Source: an uncultured Oscillospiraceae bacterium
Lineage (GTDB): Bacteria > Bacillota > Clostridia > Oscillospirales > Oscillospiraceae
Reading direction: 5' to 3'
Assembly (NCBI GenBank): GCA_944385035.1
Contig: CALWVV010000006.1
Location: 1 to 64,000, forward strand
Length of the DNA: 64,000 bases
Of the stretch, positions 1 to 9,094 are shown in pieces. The position numbers were made by a program, and so were the translations under genes. Under the pieces are notes generated by a model that was not told the origin of the DNA, searched no databases, and was given only the letters and a program-made list of their open reading frames with translations. How positions within the stretch are numbered: the stretch's first letter is position 1; every line of letters begins with the position of its first letter.

Positions 1-51
1 CAAAACAAATACCTAAGTACCAGACCATCCCACACAGATTGCAATATACAT

Positions 52-1041
52 TTATGAGTGATTTCCTTCGTGGAACCTGACTCTTGGCAGCCCCGCCCGT
101 TTCAGCACCCGGTGGAGCATGTGGAGAACGCTGTCCGGGGAGATGGGACCGCCGTTAGGGGATGGGAACACCCAGGGGCTGCTGCCCACTTTTTTCTTCT
201 GTTCTAACAGAACGCTTACCGTATCTTCCGCCAATGGCAGAGTGCGGTAAGCGTTTTTTGTTTTCAGGGGCGCCTCCACCACCTCGCCGTTGATTCTCGC
301 CACTTGCCGTTTAACCCGGAGGTCGCCCCGCTCCAAATCAAGGTCCTCCCACTTAAGGCCCAGCAGTTCTCCTCTTCTCAATCCGGTGACCAGCTCCAGG
401 TAGTAGAGCTCGAACACCCCGCTCTCCCTGGCCTCCCGCAGGAAGGACCGGAGCTGCTCTACCGGCAGGGTCTTCATCTCCCGGTGCTCCACCTTTGGCA
501 GGGCGCAGCCCTCCGTCGGGTTGGTAAGGATGATCCGCTGCTCCTGGGCCAGTTTTAAGGCAGAGGACAGAATTTGATGGATGTTCCGCACTGTCTTGGC
601 ACTGAGCCCCTTGGGCTGTCCCTTGGCCTCCAGTCGGTCTACCCGGCCTTTGGTCAGCAGCTTTTTGTAAAACTTCTGCAAGTCCAGAGCGGTGAGCTTT
701 TCCAGCGGAATGTCTCCGATGTTGGGAACTATGTGATTGTCGATGTAGCCCTGGTAGGTCTGGTGGGAGGAGGGCCGGACTTTGATCTTAGCGTAGTCCT
801 CAAACCATACCTCCATCCACTCTCCCACGGTATACTTCCCAACTTTTGTCTGGTCCAAAGCTTGCGTCTCCTTAATAGCAGACTTCAGTTTCTCCTTGAC
901 CTCTGCCTGGGTTTTACCCAGTACATTCTTGTAGATGGCCTTGCCGGTCTCCGGGTCATGCCCCGCTGTGTACCGACCCTCCCAGCGGCCGTCTTTTCGT
1001 TTCCGGATACTTCCCTCGCCGTTAGCCCGTTTTTTAGCCAT
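52..1041 (-). pseudogene. Tyrosine recombinase/integrase, C-terminally truncated (island A)
   Basis: This is a 329-residue phage/ICE-type tyrosine integrase. The N-terminal arm-type DNA-binding domain (about residues 1-55, RANGEGSIRKRKDGRWEGRY) is followed by a SAM-like core-binding domain (about 65-185) and the start of the catalytic domain, with the first catalytic Arg in TGLRRGE. Compared with the sister copy at 10275-10895, similarity stops at RFH, just where the HDLRH motif should begin, and the reading frame ends after EGNHS. The HxxR, second His and nucleophilic Tyr are therefore missing. Joining of foreign sequence near position 74 explains this. The protein should be inactive as a recombinase. 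It overlaps the upstream small gene by 8 bases, suggesting translational coupling. Confidence 0.85.
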
Positions 1042-1351
1042 CTCTATTCACCTCCCGTTCCATAATCTCACAGGCTCGCCGCTCTTCCTCCTTTTGGAAG
1101 GAGTACAGGCCATCCGCCTCCAGCTCCCTGGCAATCCCCCAGGCCAGCTTAAATCCGGCTGTGAAGCTGGCCAGAGAGGTTTCCTCCCGCAGCAGGTTTT
1201 GCGCGTCCACCAGCTGCATCAATTTGCGCCGCTGCAGCTTGTCCAGGCAGTCCCGCACCTCCTGGCGGGTTTGCTCAATTTCCTCCTCCAGCTCTGAGAA
1301 GTCCGGCTCTCGGCAGAATCGCTGGTGCAGAGCGGTCATGTAGTCATTCAT
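1034..1351 (-). CDS. Small integrase-associated protein (DUF6809-like)
   Basis: A 105-residue acidic, probably helical protein beginning MNDYMTALHQRF, with heptad-like Glu/Leu-rich stretches and the segment DAQNLLREETSLASF. I chose the ATG at 1351 because AAGGAGGCG lies just upstream. Its stop overlaps the integrase start by 8 bases, so the two are probably co-translated. Small proteins of this kind are common directly upstream of integrases in Clostridia elements; my match to DUF6809 is from memory and not certain. The role is unknown; accessory DNA binding or excision control is possible. The sister element at 10.3-10.9 kb has lost this gene. Confidence 0.65.
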   Translation of the reverse strand: MNDYMTALHQRFCREPDFSELEEEIEQTRQEVRDCLDKLQRRKLMQLVDAQNLLREETSLASFTAGFKLAWGIARELEADGLYSFQKEEERRACEIMEREVNRDG

Positions 1352-1390
1352 TGTGTGTCGCCTCCTTGTCAGCAACACACAATACCCCAA

Positions 1391-2147
1391 CCAGCAGACA
1401 ATAGCCAGGGCAAACGAGCAGAGTTATCAGAATCGTAACAAATTTGCTCTCCGTCTTATCATTGTTAACACCGTACTATTTTCTGCGCCCTTTTCTTTTG
1501 TTTTGCGGCGCAATTTTTGAGGTCTCTCCGCCCCAACTCCGGACCAATTCCCCGTGACACTAAGGGTTCAGGGAAACACAACCCCAGAAGAGCAGAATTT
1601 TACCGTTCACAACCCCGCCCCGCAGGGCCTGAAACTGCCCGCACTGCGAGCAGAAGTAGCCGAGCCGGGGTGGTTACGACCCCGGCTCTTTCTCCTGCTT
1701 TTTTTCACACCGGCCCTGCGCCTCATCCTCGCAAGCGCCACATCCCTCGTTCCCGCCCAAACGGGCGAAAACTCGCTCATTCCGCTGCTCCGACTCTTCC
1801 CACCGAACCCGCTTTCGCTGGGCTTCGGCGGGAGCCCTCTTGTCTCCCTCCGCCGGCCCCAATTTGCCTCGAAAACCCTTGTTGGGGCAGCTTACCCTAC
1901 CCAGCCCGCCAAGAGGTCACACAGCGGCAAACAGCGGGGATATATCCGGTACCGTCTTTTTCTTTGTATTGCGTGTTAGTTTTTGGTATGCTTGTCCTCT
2001 ATGGCTTCACTTATCGACCGATCTAATTTTCAATGAAAATGAAATTATAGGTTTTATATTTTCGCCTATGTGACTCTGACCCACACTGTAGCCATAGAAA
2101 ATAATATCACCTCATATTTGTTATCCGGATCACACTCTAAGCTCTGC
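1391..2147. other. Non-coding stretch sharing diverged similarity with 10,915-11,310
   Basis: I see no convincing gene in these 757 bases; open frames here are Pro/Arg-rich and lack ribosome binding sites. Parts match the region upstream of the second integrase: the segment around 1,405-1,435 (ACAATAGCCAGGGCAAACG) matches 10,940-10,975, and about 1,690-1,790 matches 11,060-11,165 in diverged form. This supports common descent of the two integrase ends. A short dyad (TCTAAGC/GCTTAGA) sits at the stop of the next gene but has no T-run. Confidence 0.5.
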
Positions 2148-4100
2148 TTAGATATGCGCTCCCGCATTGTAGCCTTCCCTCATGGCATTAAAAATTTTGC
2201 GTACCTGGAAGCAGTCGCCGATTTTCCAGAAGTCATAGGCCAGTTCCCGGAACGCTTCCGCCTCCTCGTCCAAAGGAGCGAAGCCGGTGGCGGCAATTAC
2301 GGTATCGGCGGGAATCGTCTGCTCCCCGTCCGCCGTCTTGAGAACGGCAGCATTATCCCGGGCGGCGACGCATTCCGCCTCGTTCAAGATGGTGACACCC
2401 ACCTTCTCCAACTCCATCAGCAGGCCCTCCCGATACAGGAACGCCGCATCCCGACATACCTCTTTTTTCCGGCTGGCAATAGTAACTTTTTTCCCCATCT
2501 GTCCCAGCTGAAGGGCCAGTTCACAGCCCACCAGGCCGCCGCCTGCAATGACCACCGTTTCCCCAGTTTGTTCGGGATGCGCAATGGCCTCCAGGGCCAT
2601 CATAACATGGGCCGCTCCCTCCTTGGAAAACGCCGGTTTTTTCGGCTTGGCACCCATGGCGGCTACAATCACATCAGGAGTTTCCTTTTTCACCAGCTCT
2701 GCGGTTGCGGGAGTATTCAGACGAATGTCTGCGCCGCTGCGCTCCAGCCGACGGATCATGACATGCATAAATTGGTCCACCTTCTTTTTAAAGGGGACAT
2801 CCTTAGCATGGCGGAGCGCGCCGCCCAACTCCCCATCCTTTTCACACAGGATAACCCGATGTCCACGTTCTGACAGAACGGTAGCTGCCTCCATACCGGC
2901 AGGTCCGCCGCCGATGACCAGAACCCGTTTGGGCTGCTTGGTTTGGGTCACACGGCTGGCCGGGACCTCTTTATAAGCGGTGGGATTCACCGGGCAGCGC
3001 CTGATTCGGGAGGGATATTTCACATAGGGAACGAAGGATTCACTGATGCAGGCCATACACCGCAGGCAGGGATATACCTCATCTTCTCGTCCGGCCTTCA
3101 GCTTATTTGGTAAATCAGGATCCGCCAGCAGCGGGCGGCCCAGCGCTACCATGTCCGCCCGTCCCTGAGCCAGAATCTCTTCCATCAGCTCAGGGTTGCC
3201 CAGAGCGCCCACTGTCACCACCGGGGTGTGGTTCATAGCCTTTTTCACGGCCTCCGCCAAATAGACATTGCAGCCCTCCGGCAAGAATCCGTTGGGAATC
3301 ATATGCTGATTGGTCGAAGGAACGTGGAAGGTACCGGAGGTCACATGGATGAGGTCCACCTTGCCGTCCAGCAGCTTGGCAAATTCCACCTGGTCCTCCA
3401 GAGTGAGTCCACCCTCTACAATTTCAGTTCCGCTCATGCGCACTTCGATCGGAAAATCCGGACCGCACTTTTTACGGATGTTCTCAATGACCTCCAGCGT
3501 GATCCGGGCCCGGTTCTCCAGGCAGCCGCCATACTTGTCGGTGCGTCGGTTGTTCAGCGGGGAGAGAAATTGATGCAGCAGCCACCCGTGGCCGGCGTGG
3601 ATCATTACCATGTCCACCCCGCCCAGCTTGGCCATCTCCGCTGCGTTGCCGAAGCAGTCCACAATGTAGTCAATCGTCTCCTGATCCAGGGCCACGTAAT
3701 CTTTGCCCAGATGGCCCGGGCCATCACTGGGGCCCCAAATCGGGCCATCGTAATACTCGGGATTGGAGCGGGTTCCGGGATGAATCAACTCCACAGCGGA
3801 GAAAGCGTTATACTTCTTGATGGCATCGCTGGCGGCATGCAGATACGGGAGCACCTCTGGATCATCCAGCGGGATGCACAGCTTATGAGAAATGCCCGTC
3901 TTTAAATCAATTCGGCACTCCCCCATATTTACAATAGCTGCTCCGCCTCTGGCTTTTCCTTCAAAAATCGCAATATTTTCCGGAGTAAGATATCCGTCTT
4001 GGGTCAAATTGGAAATATTGACCGGTGCCGCTTCAATCCGGTTTTTCAGCGTATAAGGTCCAACCTTGATGGGGCTGAACAGATGGGGATACTTTTTCAT
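2148..4100 (-). CDS. Old Yellow Enzyme-family NADH:flavin oxidoreductase (2-enoate/dienoyl-CoA reductase-like) 1
   Basis: A 650-residue flavoprotein of the 2,4-dienoyl-CoA reductase/2-enoate reductase/BaiCD class. The first part (about 1-330) is an FMN TIM barrel (HPGTRSNPEYY, HAGHGWLLHQFLSP, GRPLLADPDLP). Four cysteines follow (CLRCMAC and RRCPVNP), as expected for a [4Fe-4S] cluster. The last part is an FAD/NAD(P)H-binding region with GGGPAGMEAA and GGGLVGCELA. Such enzymes reduce activated C=C bonds with NAD(P)H under anaerobic conditions. The start is the ATG at 4100, preceded by AAGGGAAG. It is the last gene of a four-gene operon shared with a second paralogue (6933-8927). The substrate is unknown. 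Confidence 0.9.
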   Translation of the reverse strand: MKKYPHLFSPIKVGPYTLKNRIEAAPVNISNLTQDGYLTPENIAIFEGKARGGAAIVNMGECRIDLKTGISHKLCIPLDDPEVLPYLHAASDAIKKYNAFSAVELIHPGTRSNPEYYDGPIWGPSDGPGHLGKDYVALDQETIDYIVDCFGNAAEMAKLGGVDMVMIHAGHGWLLHQFLSPLNNRRTDKYGGCLENRARITLEVIENIRKKCGPDFPIEVRMSGTEIVEGGLTLEDQVEFAKLLDGKVDLIHVTSGTFHVPSTNQHMIPNGFLPEGCNVYLAEAVKKAMNHTPVVTVGALGNPELMEEILAQGRADMVALGRPLLADPDLPNKLKAGREDEVYPCLRCMACISESFVPYVKYPSRIRRCPVNPTAYKEVPASRVTQTKQPKRVLVIGGGPAGMEAATVLSERGHRVILCEKDGELGGALRHAKDVPFKKKVDQFMHVMIRRLERSGADIRLNTPATAELVKKETPDVIVAAMGAKPKKPAFSKEGAAHVMMALEAIAHPEQTGETVVIAGGGLVGCELALQLGQMGKKVTIASRKKEVCRDAAFLYREGLLMELEKVGVTILNEAECVAARDNAAVLKTADGEQTIPADTVIAATGFAPLDEEAEAFRELAYDFWKIGDCFQVRKIFNAMREGYNAGAHI

Positions 4101-4169
4101 CGGAATCTTCCCTTCTTTGTCTCTATAAGCAGCAGGCCGGCACAATGCCGGCCTGCCTGGTGGTTTGGT

Positions 4170-5531
4170 TTAAGCAACTGTTTTCTTCTGGGTCAGAAGA
4201 CTGACGACCACATAAGCAATCACCGAGGGAATCAGCGGGGTAAAGCTAATGTAGGGAACAGCGACGAGGCCGGTCATATTTACAATGATAACGGCCATGC
4301 CGCAAAGCGCACTGGCAATAGCGCCTTCCTTGGTACCCTTCTTCCACCAAATACCGCCAAGCACCATGACCAGTGCACCGGCGTTCATCAGGGAATAGGT
4401 AGAGGACAGCAGGGACAGGATGCTGGAGGAAGAGATCGCCAGGCTCAGAGCAATAACGCCGGACACCAGGGTAACAATCGTGGACAGACGGCCCAGGGTT
4501 TTCTCGCTCGCCTTGGGGTTCAGGGTCTTATAGTAAATGTCGTTCACCGTGTTGGCGGTGACATTCAGCAGACCGATATCCATGGTGGACATCACGGCGG
4601 ACAGCACCGCAGAGATCATAAGGCCAGCAATGATGGGATTCATCTCCAGAACCACATCAAACAGGATGGCGGCAGTGGGCGCATCGGGGAAAAGCGCCTT
4701 GCCGTACATGCCGATGATAACGGGAAGAACCACGAAGGGGATCAGGGCAAAGGCGGCAATCAGGGGAGCCCAGAAGGCTACCTTTTCATTCTTACAGGAG
4801 GCTGTACGCTGATAGGCGGCACCGGAGATAAGGCCGTTCAGCGCGCCGGGAACCATCATCATAAACAAGGTCTCTGCATCGAAGGGCACCAGTTCAAAAG
4901 AGCTCTCGGGCAGGGCGGCAGAAATGGCGTCGAAGCCGCCGTTCATGGCAATGGCCACAATGCAGAAAATAGTGCTGAAGAAAATGATTGTGGTCTGGAC
5001 CGAGTCGGTCATCATAACGCCCCACATGCCGGACAGGGCGCAGTAAATAAATACCACGATGGCCATCAGCGCAGCACCCAGCGTGGGGTTAAGCCCCAGG
5101 GCGCTGAACAGAGCGGAGCCAGCCATAATCTGCGCGGCCATAATGCCCAGGGTTGCACAGATGTTCAAGATAGCCATCAATACGGAGGCCACCTTGCTTT
5201 GATAGCGGTCGCGAATCAGATCGGGAATGGTGATGTAGCCCCGGCGATAAAGCAGTCTGGACATCACAACGGCAAACAGCACGTAGGACAAAACCGCGCC
5301 CAGGCCGAACCACATGCCTCCAATACCGTATTCCGCACCATACTGTGCACCGCCTACGATAATGCCGTTGCCCACGTGTGCGCCGATATAGGTACAGATC
5401 ATGACAAACATACCGCCGCTTTTTCCTGCCGTCAGGAACTCCGTCATTGTGGCGCTCTTTTTGCTGCCATAGATGCCAATGGCCAGCATACCGCCCATAT
5501 AGATTACCAGAATCAGAACAATAATAGCCAT
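4170..5531 (-). CDS. Sodium:solute symporter family permease
   Basis: A 453-residue, very hydrophobic protein of the SSS family (PutP/PanF-like), with about 12-13 membrane segments. The N-terminal segment MAIIVLILVIYMGGMLAIGI, the YIGAHVGNGIIVGGAQYGAEYG region and the PDLIRDRYQ motif are typical. AGGAGGTACAT precedes the ATG. It lies between the enolase-superfamily gene and the first flavoprotein gene, so it probably imports the organic acid used by this operon. SSS members carry proline, pantothenate, sugars or monocarboxylates, and the substrate cannot be read from sequence. Confidence 0.88.
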   Translation of the reverse strand: MAIIVLILVIYMGGMLAIGIYGSKKSATMTEFLTAGKSGGMFVMICTYIGAHVGNGIIVGGAQYGAEYGIGGMWFGLGAVLSYVLFAVVMSRLLYRRGYITIPDLIRDRYQSKVASVLMAILNICATLGIMAAQIMAGSALFSALGLNPTLGAALMAIVVFIYCALSGMWGVMMTDSVQTTIIFFSTIFCIVAIAMNGGFDAISAALPESSFELVPFDAETLFMMMVPGALNGLISGAAYQRTASCKNEKVAFWAPLIAAFALIPFVVLPVIIGMYGKALFPDAPTAAILFDVVLEMNPIIAGLMISAVLSAVMSTMDIGLLNVTANTVNDIYYKTLNPKASEKTLGRLSTIVTLVSGVIALSLAISSSSILSLLSSTYSLMNAGALVMVLGGIWWKKGTKEGAIASALCGMAVIIVNMTGLVAVPYISFTPLIPSVIAYVVVSLLTQKKTVA

Positions 5532-5610
5532 ATGTACCTCCTATTTCCTCTCATGATGAATTTATATATAAATAGGGACACTCCCTCTTTATATTTATGA
5601 GCCTTCCGCT

Positions 5611-6759
5611 TTAGTCCTGTACCTGACAGGATTCGTCACAAACCACTGTCTGTTTTGTGTAATAGCGCAGCTTCTCCTCATCAATCTCCACACCGAAGCC
5701 CGGTCCATCCGGCACAATAAAGGAGCCATTGACAATCCGGTTGGATCCCACGGCGATGTCCTCAATTTCATAGGGACCGCTGGCTTCACAAGCGAAGTTA
5801 ATCTGCTTAAGTGTAGCCGCAAACTGCATGGAAGCAAAGGTGCTGATCCCCAACTCCACAGACGACATAACCACACAGGGAATGTTATAAAGCTCCGCCA
5901 AATCCCGGGTAATTCTGGCCTTTGTAATTCCACCCGGCCGATCTGTCTTGATGGTAAAGAGGCTGACCGCCTCCCGGTCCATCAGTTCCTTGACATCGTA
6001 AATACTGGACATGGACTCATGGGGCATAACCGGAATATACGTGGCCGCGTTTATTTGGGCCAGTCCGTCCAGATCGTTCCATACGATAGGCTGCTCGTAA
6101 ATCTCCACATCGTTCTCTTCCAGGACAGGAATCATCTTCAGCGCTTCTTTCACGCTGTAAGCCTGATTGGGGTCTACACGCAGTTTGATATCTGCTCCGA
6201 TTGTTTTTCGGATTTCCCGAACCAGTTGAATATCCTTCTTCAAATCTCCCAGTCCGAGCTTGATCCGCACCGTTTTAAAGCCCTGTTCAATCCACTTGAG
6301 GCTGGCCTTCTTCATGTTCTCCAGTGTATCAATGGTCACAATGGCCTGCAGCGGAATTTCCTTTCGGACCAGTCCACCCATAAAATTGTAGGCAGGCATT
6401 CCGGTCTTCTTTCCCATGATGTCATAGAGCGCCATATCAATTGCGCCCTTGGCCTGCGCCGCATAAGGAGCCGCCCGATCCATCGCTTTCCAGATTGCCT
6501 CTACTTGGAAGGGATCAAGTCCGATGACCGCAGGTGCTACATAATCGGAGAGCATGGACACAATCGGCTTTTGACCCATCTGAGAGGTTCTGGCAAAGGG
6601 GGCCGATTCTCCATATCCCACAATCCCCTCATCAGTATGGACTTTCACTACCACAAACCGGCATAGTTCCCATTTGCCCAGCGCAATTTCGCCCACATTT
6701 TCCTGGTTTCCCTTAAATGGCACATCCGTGGCCATAATTTCAACTTTTGTGATCTTCAC
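5611..6759 (-). CDS. Mandelate racemase/muconate lactonizing enzyme family protein (enolase superfamily)
   Basis: A 382-residue enolase-superfamily enzyme. Visible functional residues are R165-x-K167 (where the muconate cycloisomerase group usually has KxK), metal ligands D196 (VDPNQ), E222 (YEQP) and E248 (PHES), and second base K271 in the IKTDRPGGI strand. The N-terminal capping domain covers about residues 1-125. Enzymes of this group abstract a proton next to a carboxylate, giving racemisation, cycloisomerisation or dehydration. The start is GTG with GGGGAG six bases upstream. It sits between two ene-reductases and a symporter, which suggests a carboxylic-acid pathway. The exact reaction is not predictable. 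Confidence 0.88.
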   Translation of the reverse strand: MKITKVEIMATDVPFKGNQENVGEIALGKWELCRFVVVKVHTDEGIVGYGESAPFARTSQMGQKPIVSMLSDYVAPAVIGLDPFQVEAIWKAMDRAAPYAAQAKGAIDMALYDIMGKKTGMPAYNFMGGLVRKEIPLQAIVTIDTLENMKKASLKWIEQGFKTVRIKLGLGDLKKDIQLVREIRKTIGADIKLRVDPNQAYSVKEALKMIPVLEENDVEIYEQPIVWNDLDGLAQINAATYIPVMPHESMSSIYDVKELMDREAVSLFTIKTDRPGGITKARITRDLAELYNIPCVVMSSVELGISTFASMQFAATLKQINFACEASGPYEIEDIAVGSNRIVNGSFIVPDGPGFGVEIDEEKLRYYTKQTVVCDESCQVQD

Positions 6760-6801
6760 ATGTTTCTCCCCTTTCTTAAGTCATTAATCTAGTGTAATAA
6801 A

Positions 6802-6821
6802 TTGTAAAAGATTTGTTACAA
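6802..6821. promoter_or_regulatory. Inverted repeat TTGTAA-N8-TTACAA in the intergenic gap
   Basis: A 20-bp dyad lies in the 173-base gap between the second flavoprotein gene and the enolase-superfamily gene. It could be an operator for an internal promoter or a minor RNA fold. I see no good -35/-10 pair beside it. Confidence 0.25.
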
Positions 6822-6932
6822 AGAAGCAATGGGTAGATTACCTGTATTTCCCGTCTAGTCTTGCAACAACTTTTGTCGTAATCTGCAATTTATCTCCGCG
6901 CTGCCTTATCTGCTCGTGCTAATTCTCTACGC

Positions 6933-8927
6933 TCAGATGTGGTTGGCCACTTCAAAGGCATCCCAAACTGCATACATGATGTTAGACACTCTTCTGGCAT
7001 CTCCCAGGAGATAGAGCTCTGCTACTTCTCTGCTCAGCTGCCGGTACAGGCTATCCTCCTGGGAAAACCCGATGGCGGAAATTACCGTATCGCAGGGGAT
7101 CTGCTCTACCTTCTCCGGAGTAGACACCTCCAGCCGTCCGTCCTTGTACCCAAGGACCCGGGCGGATGTAAGAATCTCCACTTTGTGGAAGGGAATCAGC
7201 CGCTCCAACATTTCGCTGTTGGCATGGCACAGCGGCTTATTAACCGCCATCAGCTTGTCCATCGCCTCCACAATGGTGACTTTTTTGCCGTTCTGGGCCA
7301 GCCAGAGCGCCGTCTCGCAGCCCACCAGTCCTCCGCCAACCACGATAACCTGCTCCCCACAGTCTTCTTCGCCTAGCAGCACGTCTGAGGCGGTAACTAC
7401 AGGCGCTTCACCGTCCAGCGCAAGATGTTTGGGGACGGAGCCTGTGGCAAGGATAACTGCGTCATAGCCACCCTTTTTCACAAGTTCAGACTCCACCTTA
7501 GTGTGGAAATAAACAGGAACCATAAGTCGTTTCAATTCCTGCTCATACCAAGCAATCAGTGCCCGGTCATCTTCTTTGAAATCGGGAACCCCTGCCGCAT
7601 TCAGGTTCCCGCCCAGGCGGCCGCTCTGTTCATACAGCTCCGGACGGTGTCCTCGCTCTGCCAAAACTCGAGCCGCCTCGCAGCCAGCCACTCCGCCGCC
7701 CACTACAAGAACCCGTTTGGCGCGCAGCACCGGCCGATATTCGGTCACGCGCTCCCTTCCAGCCTGCGGGTTCACCGCACAGTTGATCAAAGAGTACTCC
7801 TGAATACGGCCCATGCACCCCTCCTGACAGGAGATGCAGGGACGGATACATTGTTTCCGGCCAACCCGCAGCTTGTTCACATAGTCTGGATCCGCCAGCA
7901 AGGGCCGCCCCAGGCTGATCAGGTCACAAACTCCATCCCGCAAGGCTCGTTCTGCCCGTTCCGGATCGTCCATCCGCCCGGCGCAGATAATAGGAACTGA
8001 GACCGTCTCCTTCATCAATTTTGCGTAAGGCATATACAATCCCTTTTCCTGGTACATGGGAGGATGGCTCCACCACCAGGAGTCATAGGAGCCCACATCC
8101 ACGTCCAAGGCATCATAGCCGTAGGAGACCAGCAGCTTTGCCGCTTCCACCCCCTCGTCCAGATCCCGTCCCTTTTCCACAAAGTCTTCTCCGGGCAGTG
8201 CCCCCTCACGGAGATCCTTGATAAAGCTCTTGGGGCTATACCGCAGGATTACCGGGAACTGGGCCCCGCAGCAAGCTTTGATCTCCTCCACAATCTCCCG
8301 GGCAAACCGCAGCCGGTTCTCCAGGCTGCCTCCGTACTGGTCGGTACGGTGATTAAACAACGAAAGAGCAAACTGGTCGATGAGGTACCCCTCGTGCACG
8401 GCATGAATCTGGACCCCGTCAAACCCTGCCCGTTTCGCGTTGTAGGCTCCCTTTCCAAACTGCTTGACAATGGTTCGAATCTCCTCCACCGTCAATTCCC
8501 GGCAGGTCTTATCCAACCAACGGTGCTGGATCGGCGACGGAGCCACCGGAGGATATTCCCCCAAATTAGTGGGAATAGTCACACGTCCAAACCCGCCGGA
8601 CATCTGGAGAACAATCTTTGCATTATAGGCGTGTACTCGTTCTGTAAGCTCCCTGGCGGTGCGGATAAACTGCACGCTGTTAAATGTGGGGCTTGGACAA
8701 TTGGGCATACCATGCTCCTCCACCTCATTGTCCACAAATGTAACGCCGGTGAAAATGAGCCCCACACCTCCTCGGGCTCTTGCGGTGTAGTAATCAATTC
8801 CGCGCTGGTTAAAACCACCCTGCTCATCTCCCAGGCCTAGGGGGCCCATGGGAGCCATAGCAAAACGGTTCTTTAATTCCATGTTTCCAATCTGATATGG
8901 CGCAAACATAATTTCACGGTTTTCCAT
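6933..8927 (-). CDS. Old Yellow Enzyme-family NADH:flavin oxidoreductase (2-enoate/dienoyl-CoA reductase-like) 2
   Basis: A 664-residue paralogue of the protein at 2148-4100 with the same layout: an FMN barrel (APMGPLGLGDEQGG, HAVHEGYLIDQFALS, GRPLLADPDYV), a four-Cys cluster site CISCQEGC plus CAVNP with the FadH-like C-x2-C-x3-C-x11-C spacing, and an FAD/NAD domain (GGGVAGCEAARVLAERG, GGGLVGCETALWLAQNG). The start ATG has GGAGGGATGTT upstream. It is the first gene of the leftward operon, reading from a promoter over which a PadR-type operator lies. The likely reaction is NAD(P)H-driven reduction of an alpha,beta-unsaturated acid or ketone. Two copies in one operon suggest two successive double-bond reductions or two isomeric substrates. 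Confidence 0.9.
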   Translation of the reverse strand: MENREIMFAPYQIGNMELKNRFAMAPMGPLGLGDEQGGFNQRGIDYYTARARGGVGLIFTGVTFVDNEVEEHGMPNCPSPTFNSVQFIRTARELTERVHAYNAKIVLQMSGGFGRVTIPTNLGEYPPVAPSPIQHRWLDKTCRELTVEEIRTIVKQFGKGAYNAKRAGFDGVQIHAVHEGYLIDQFALSLFNHRTDQYGGSLENRLRFAREIVEEIKACCGAQFPVILRYSPKSFIKDLREGALPGEDFVEKGRDLDEGVEAAKLLVSYGYDALDVDVGSYDSWWWSHPPMYQEKGLYMPYAKLMKETVSVPIICAGRMDDPERAERALRDGVCDLISLGRPLLADPDYVNKLRVGRKQCIRPCISCQEGCMGRIQEYSLINCAVNPQAGRERVTEYRPVLRAKRVLVVGGGVAGCEAARVLAERGHRPELYEQSGRLGGNLNAAGVPDFKEDDRALIAWYEQELKRLMVPVYFHTKVESELVKKGGYDAVILATGSVPKHLALDGEAPVVTASDVLLGEEDCGEQVIVVGGGLVGCETALWLAQNGKKVTIVEAMDKLMAVNKPLCHANSEMLERLIPFHKVEILTSARVLGYKDGRLEVSTPEKVEQIPCDTVISAIGFSQEDSLYRQLSREVAELYLLGDARRVSNIMYAVWDAFEVANHI

Positions 8928-8963
8928 AACATCCCTCCAGTATTTTGTCTTATTTTTGGTTAA

Positions 8964-8992
8964 ATACTAACATGTAAATATTTACATGTCAA
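8964..8992 (-). promoter_or_regulatory. Sigma-A-like promoter of the flavoprotein/symporter operon
   Basis: Read on the minus strand: TTGACA (8992-8987), 17-base spacer, TAGTAT (8969-8964). Transcription should start near 8957, about 30 bases before the ATG at 8927. The spacer is almost exactly filled by the palindrome described separately, so repressor binding would block RNA polymerase. Confidence 0.7.
8970..8989. promoter_or_regulatory. PadR-type operator palindrome
   Basis: ACATGTAAATATTTACATGT is a perfect 20-bp palindrome. PadR-family repressors are known to bind ATGT-spacer-ACAT dyads. It lies between the divergent padR-like gene (9095) and the flavoprotein operon (8927), inside the spacer of the operon promoter, so it is the expected site for that regulator. 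Confidence 0.75.
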
Positions 8993-9094
8993 TTATATTA
9001 TGTTACGAAGCAGACTTTTCATTTTTAGTGAAAATATCCAAATGATTTTTTCATGAAATTGTGTTATATTAGTAAAAATGGAAGGATGCTATTT

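Noticed and set aside
1517-2026. Pro/Arg-rich open frame of 169 residues in the integrase leader region
   Set aside because: No ribosome binding site, low-complexity composition, and the region matches non-coding sequence at 11 kb.
3999-5600. 533-residue open frame opposite the symporter gene, rich in His, Gln and Gly
   Set aside because: It is the antisense of the membrane protein gene; composition and lack of signals argue against it.
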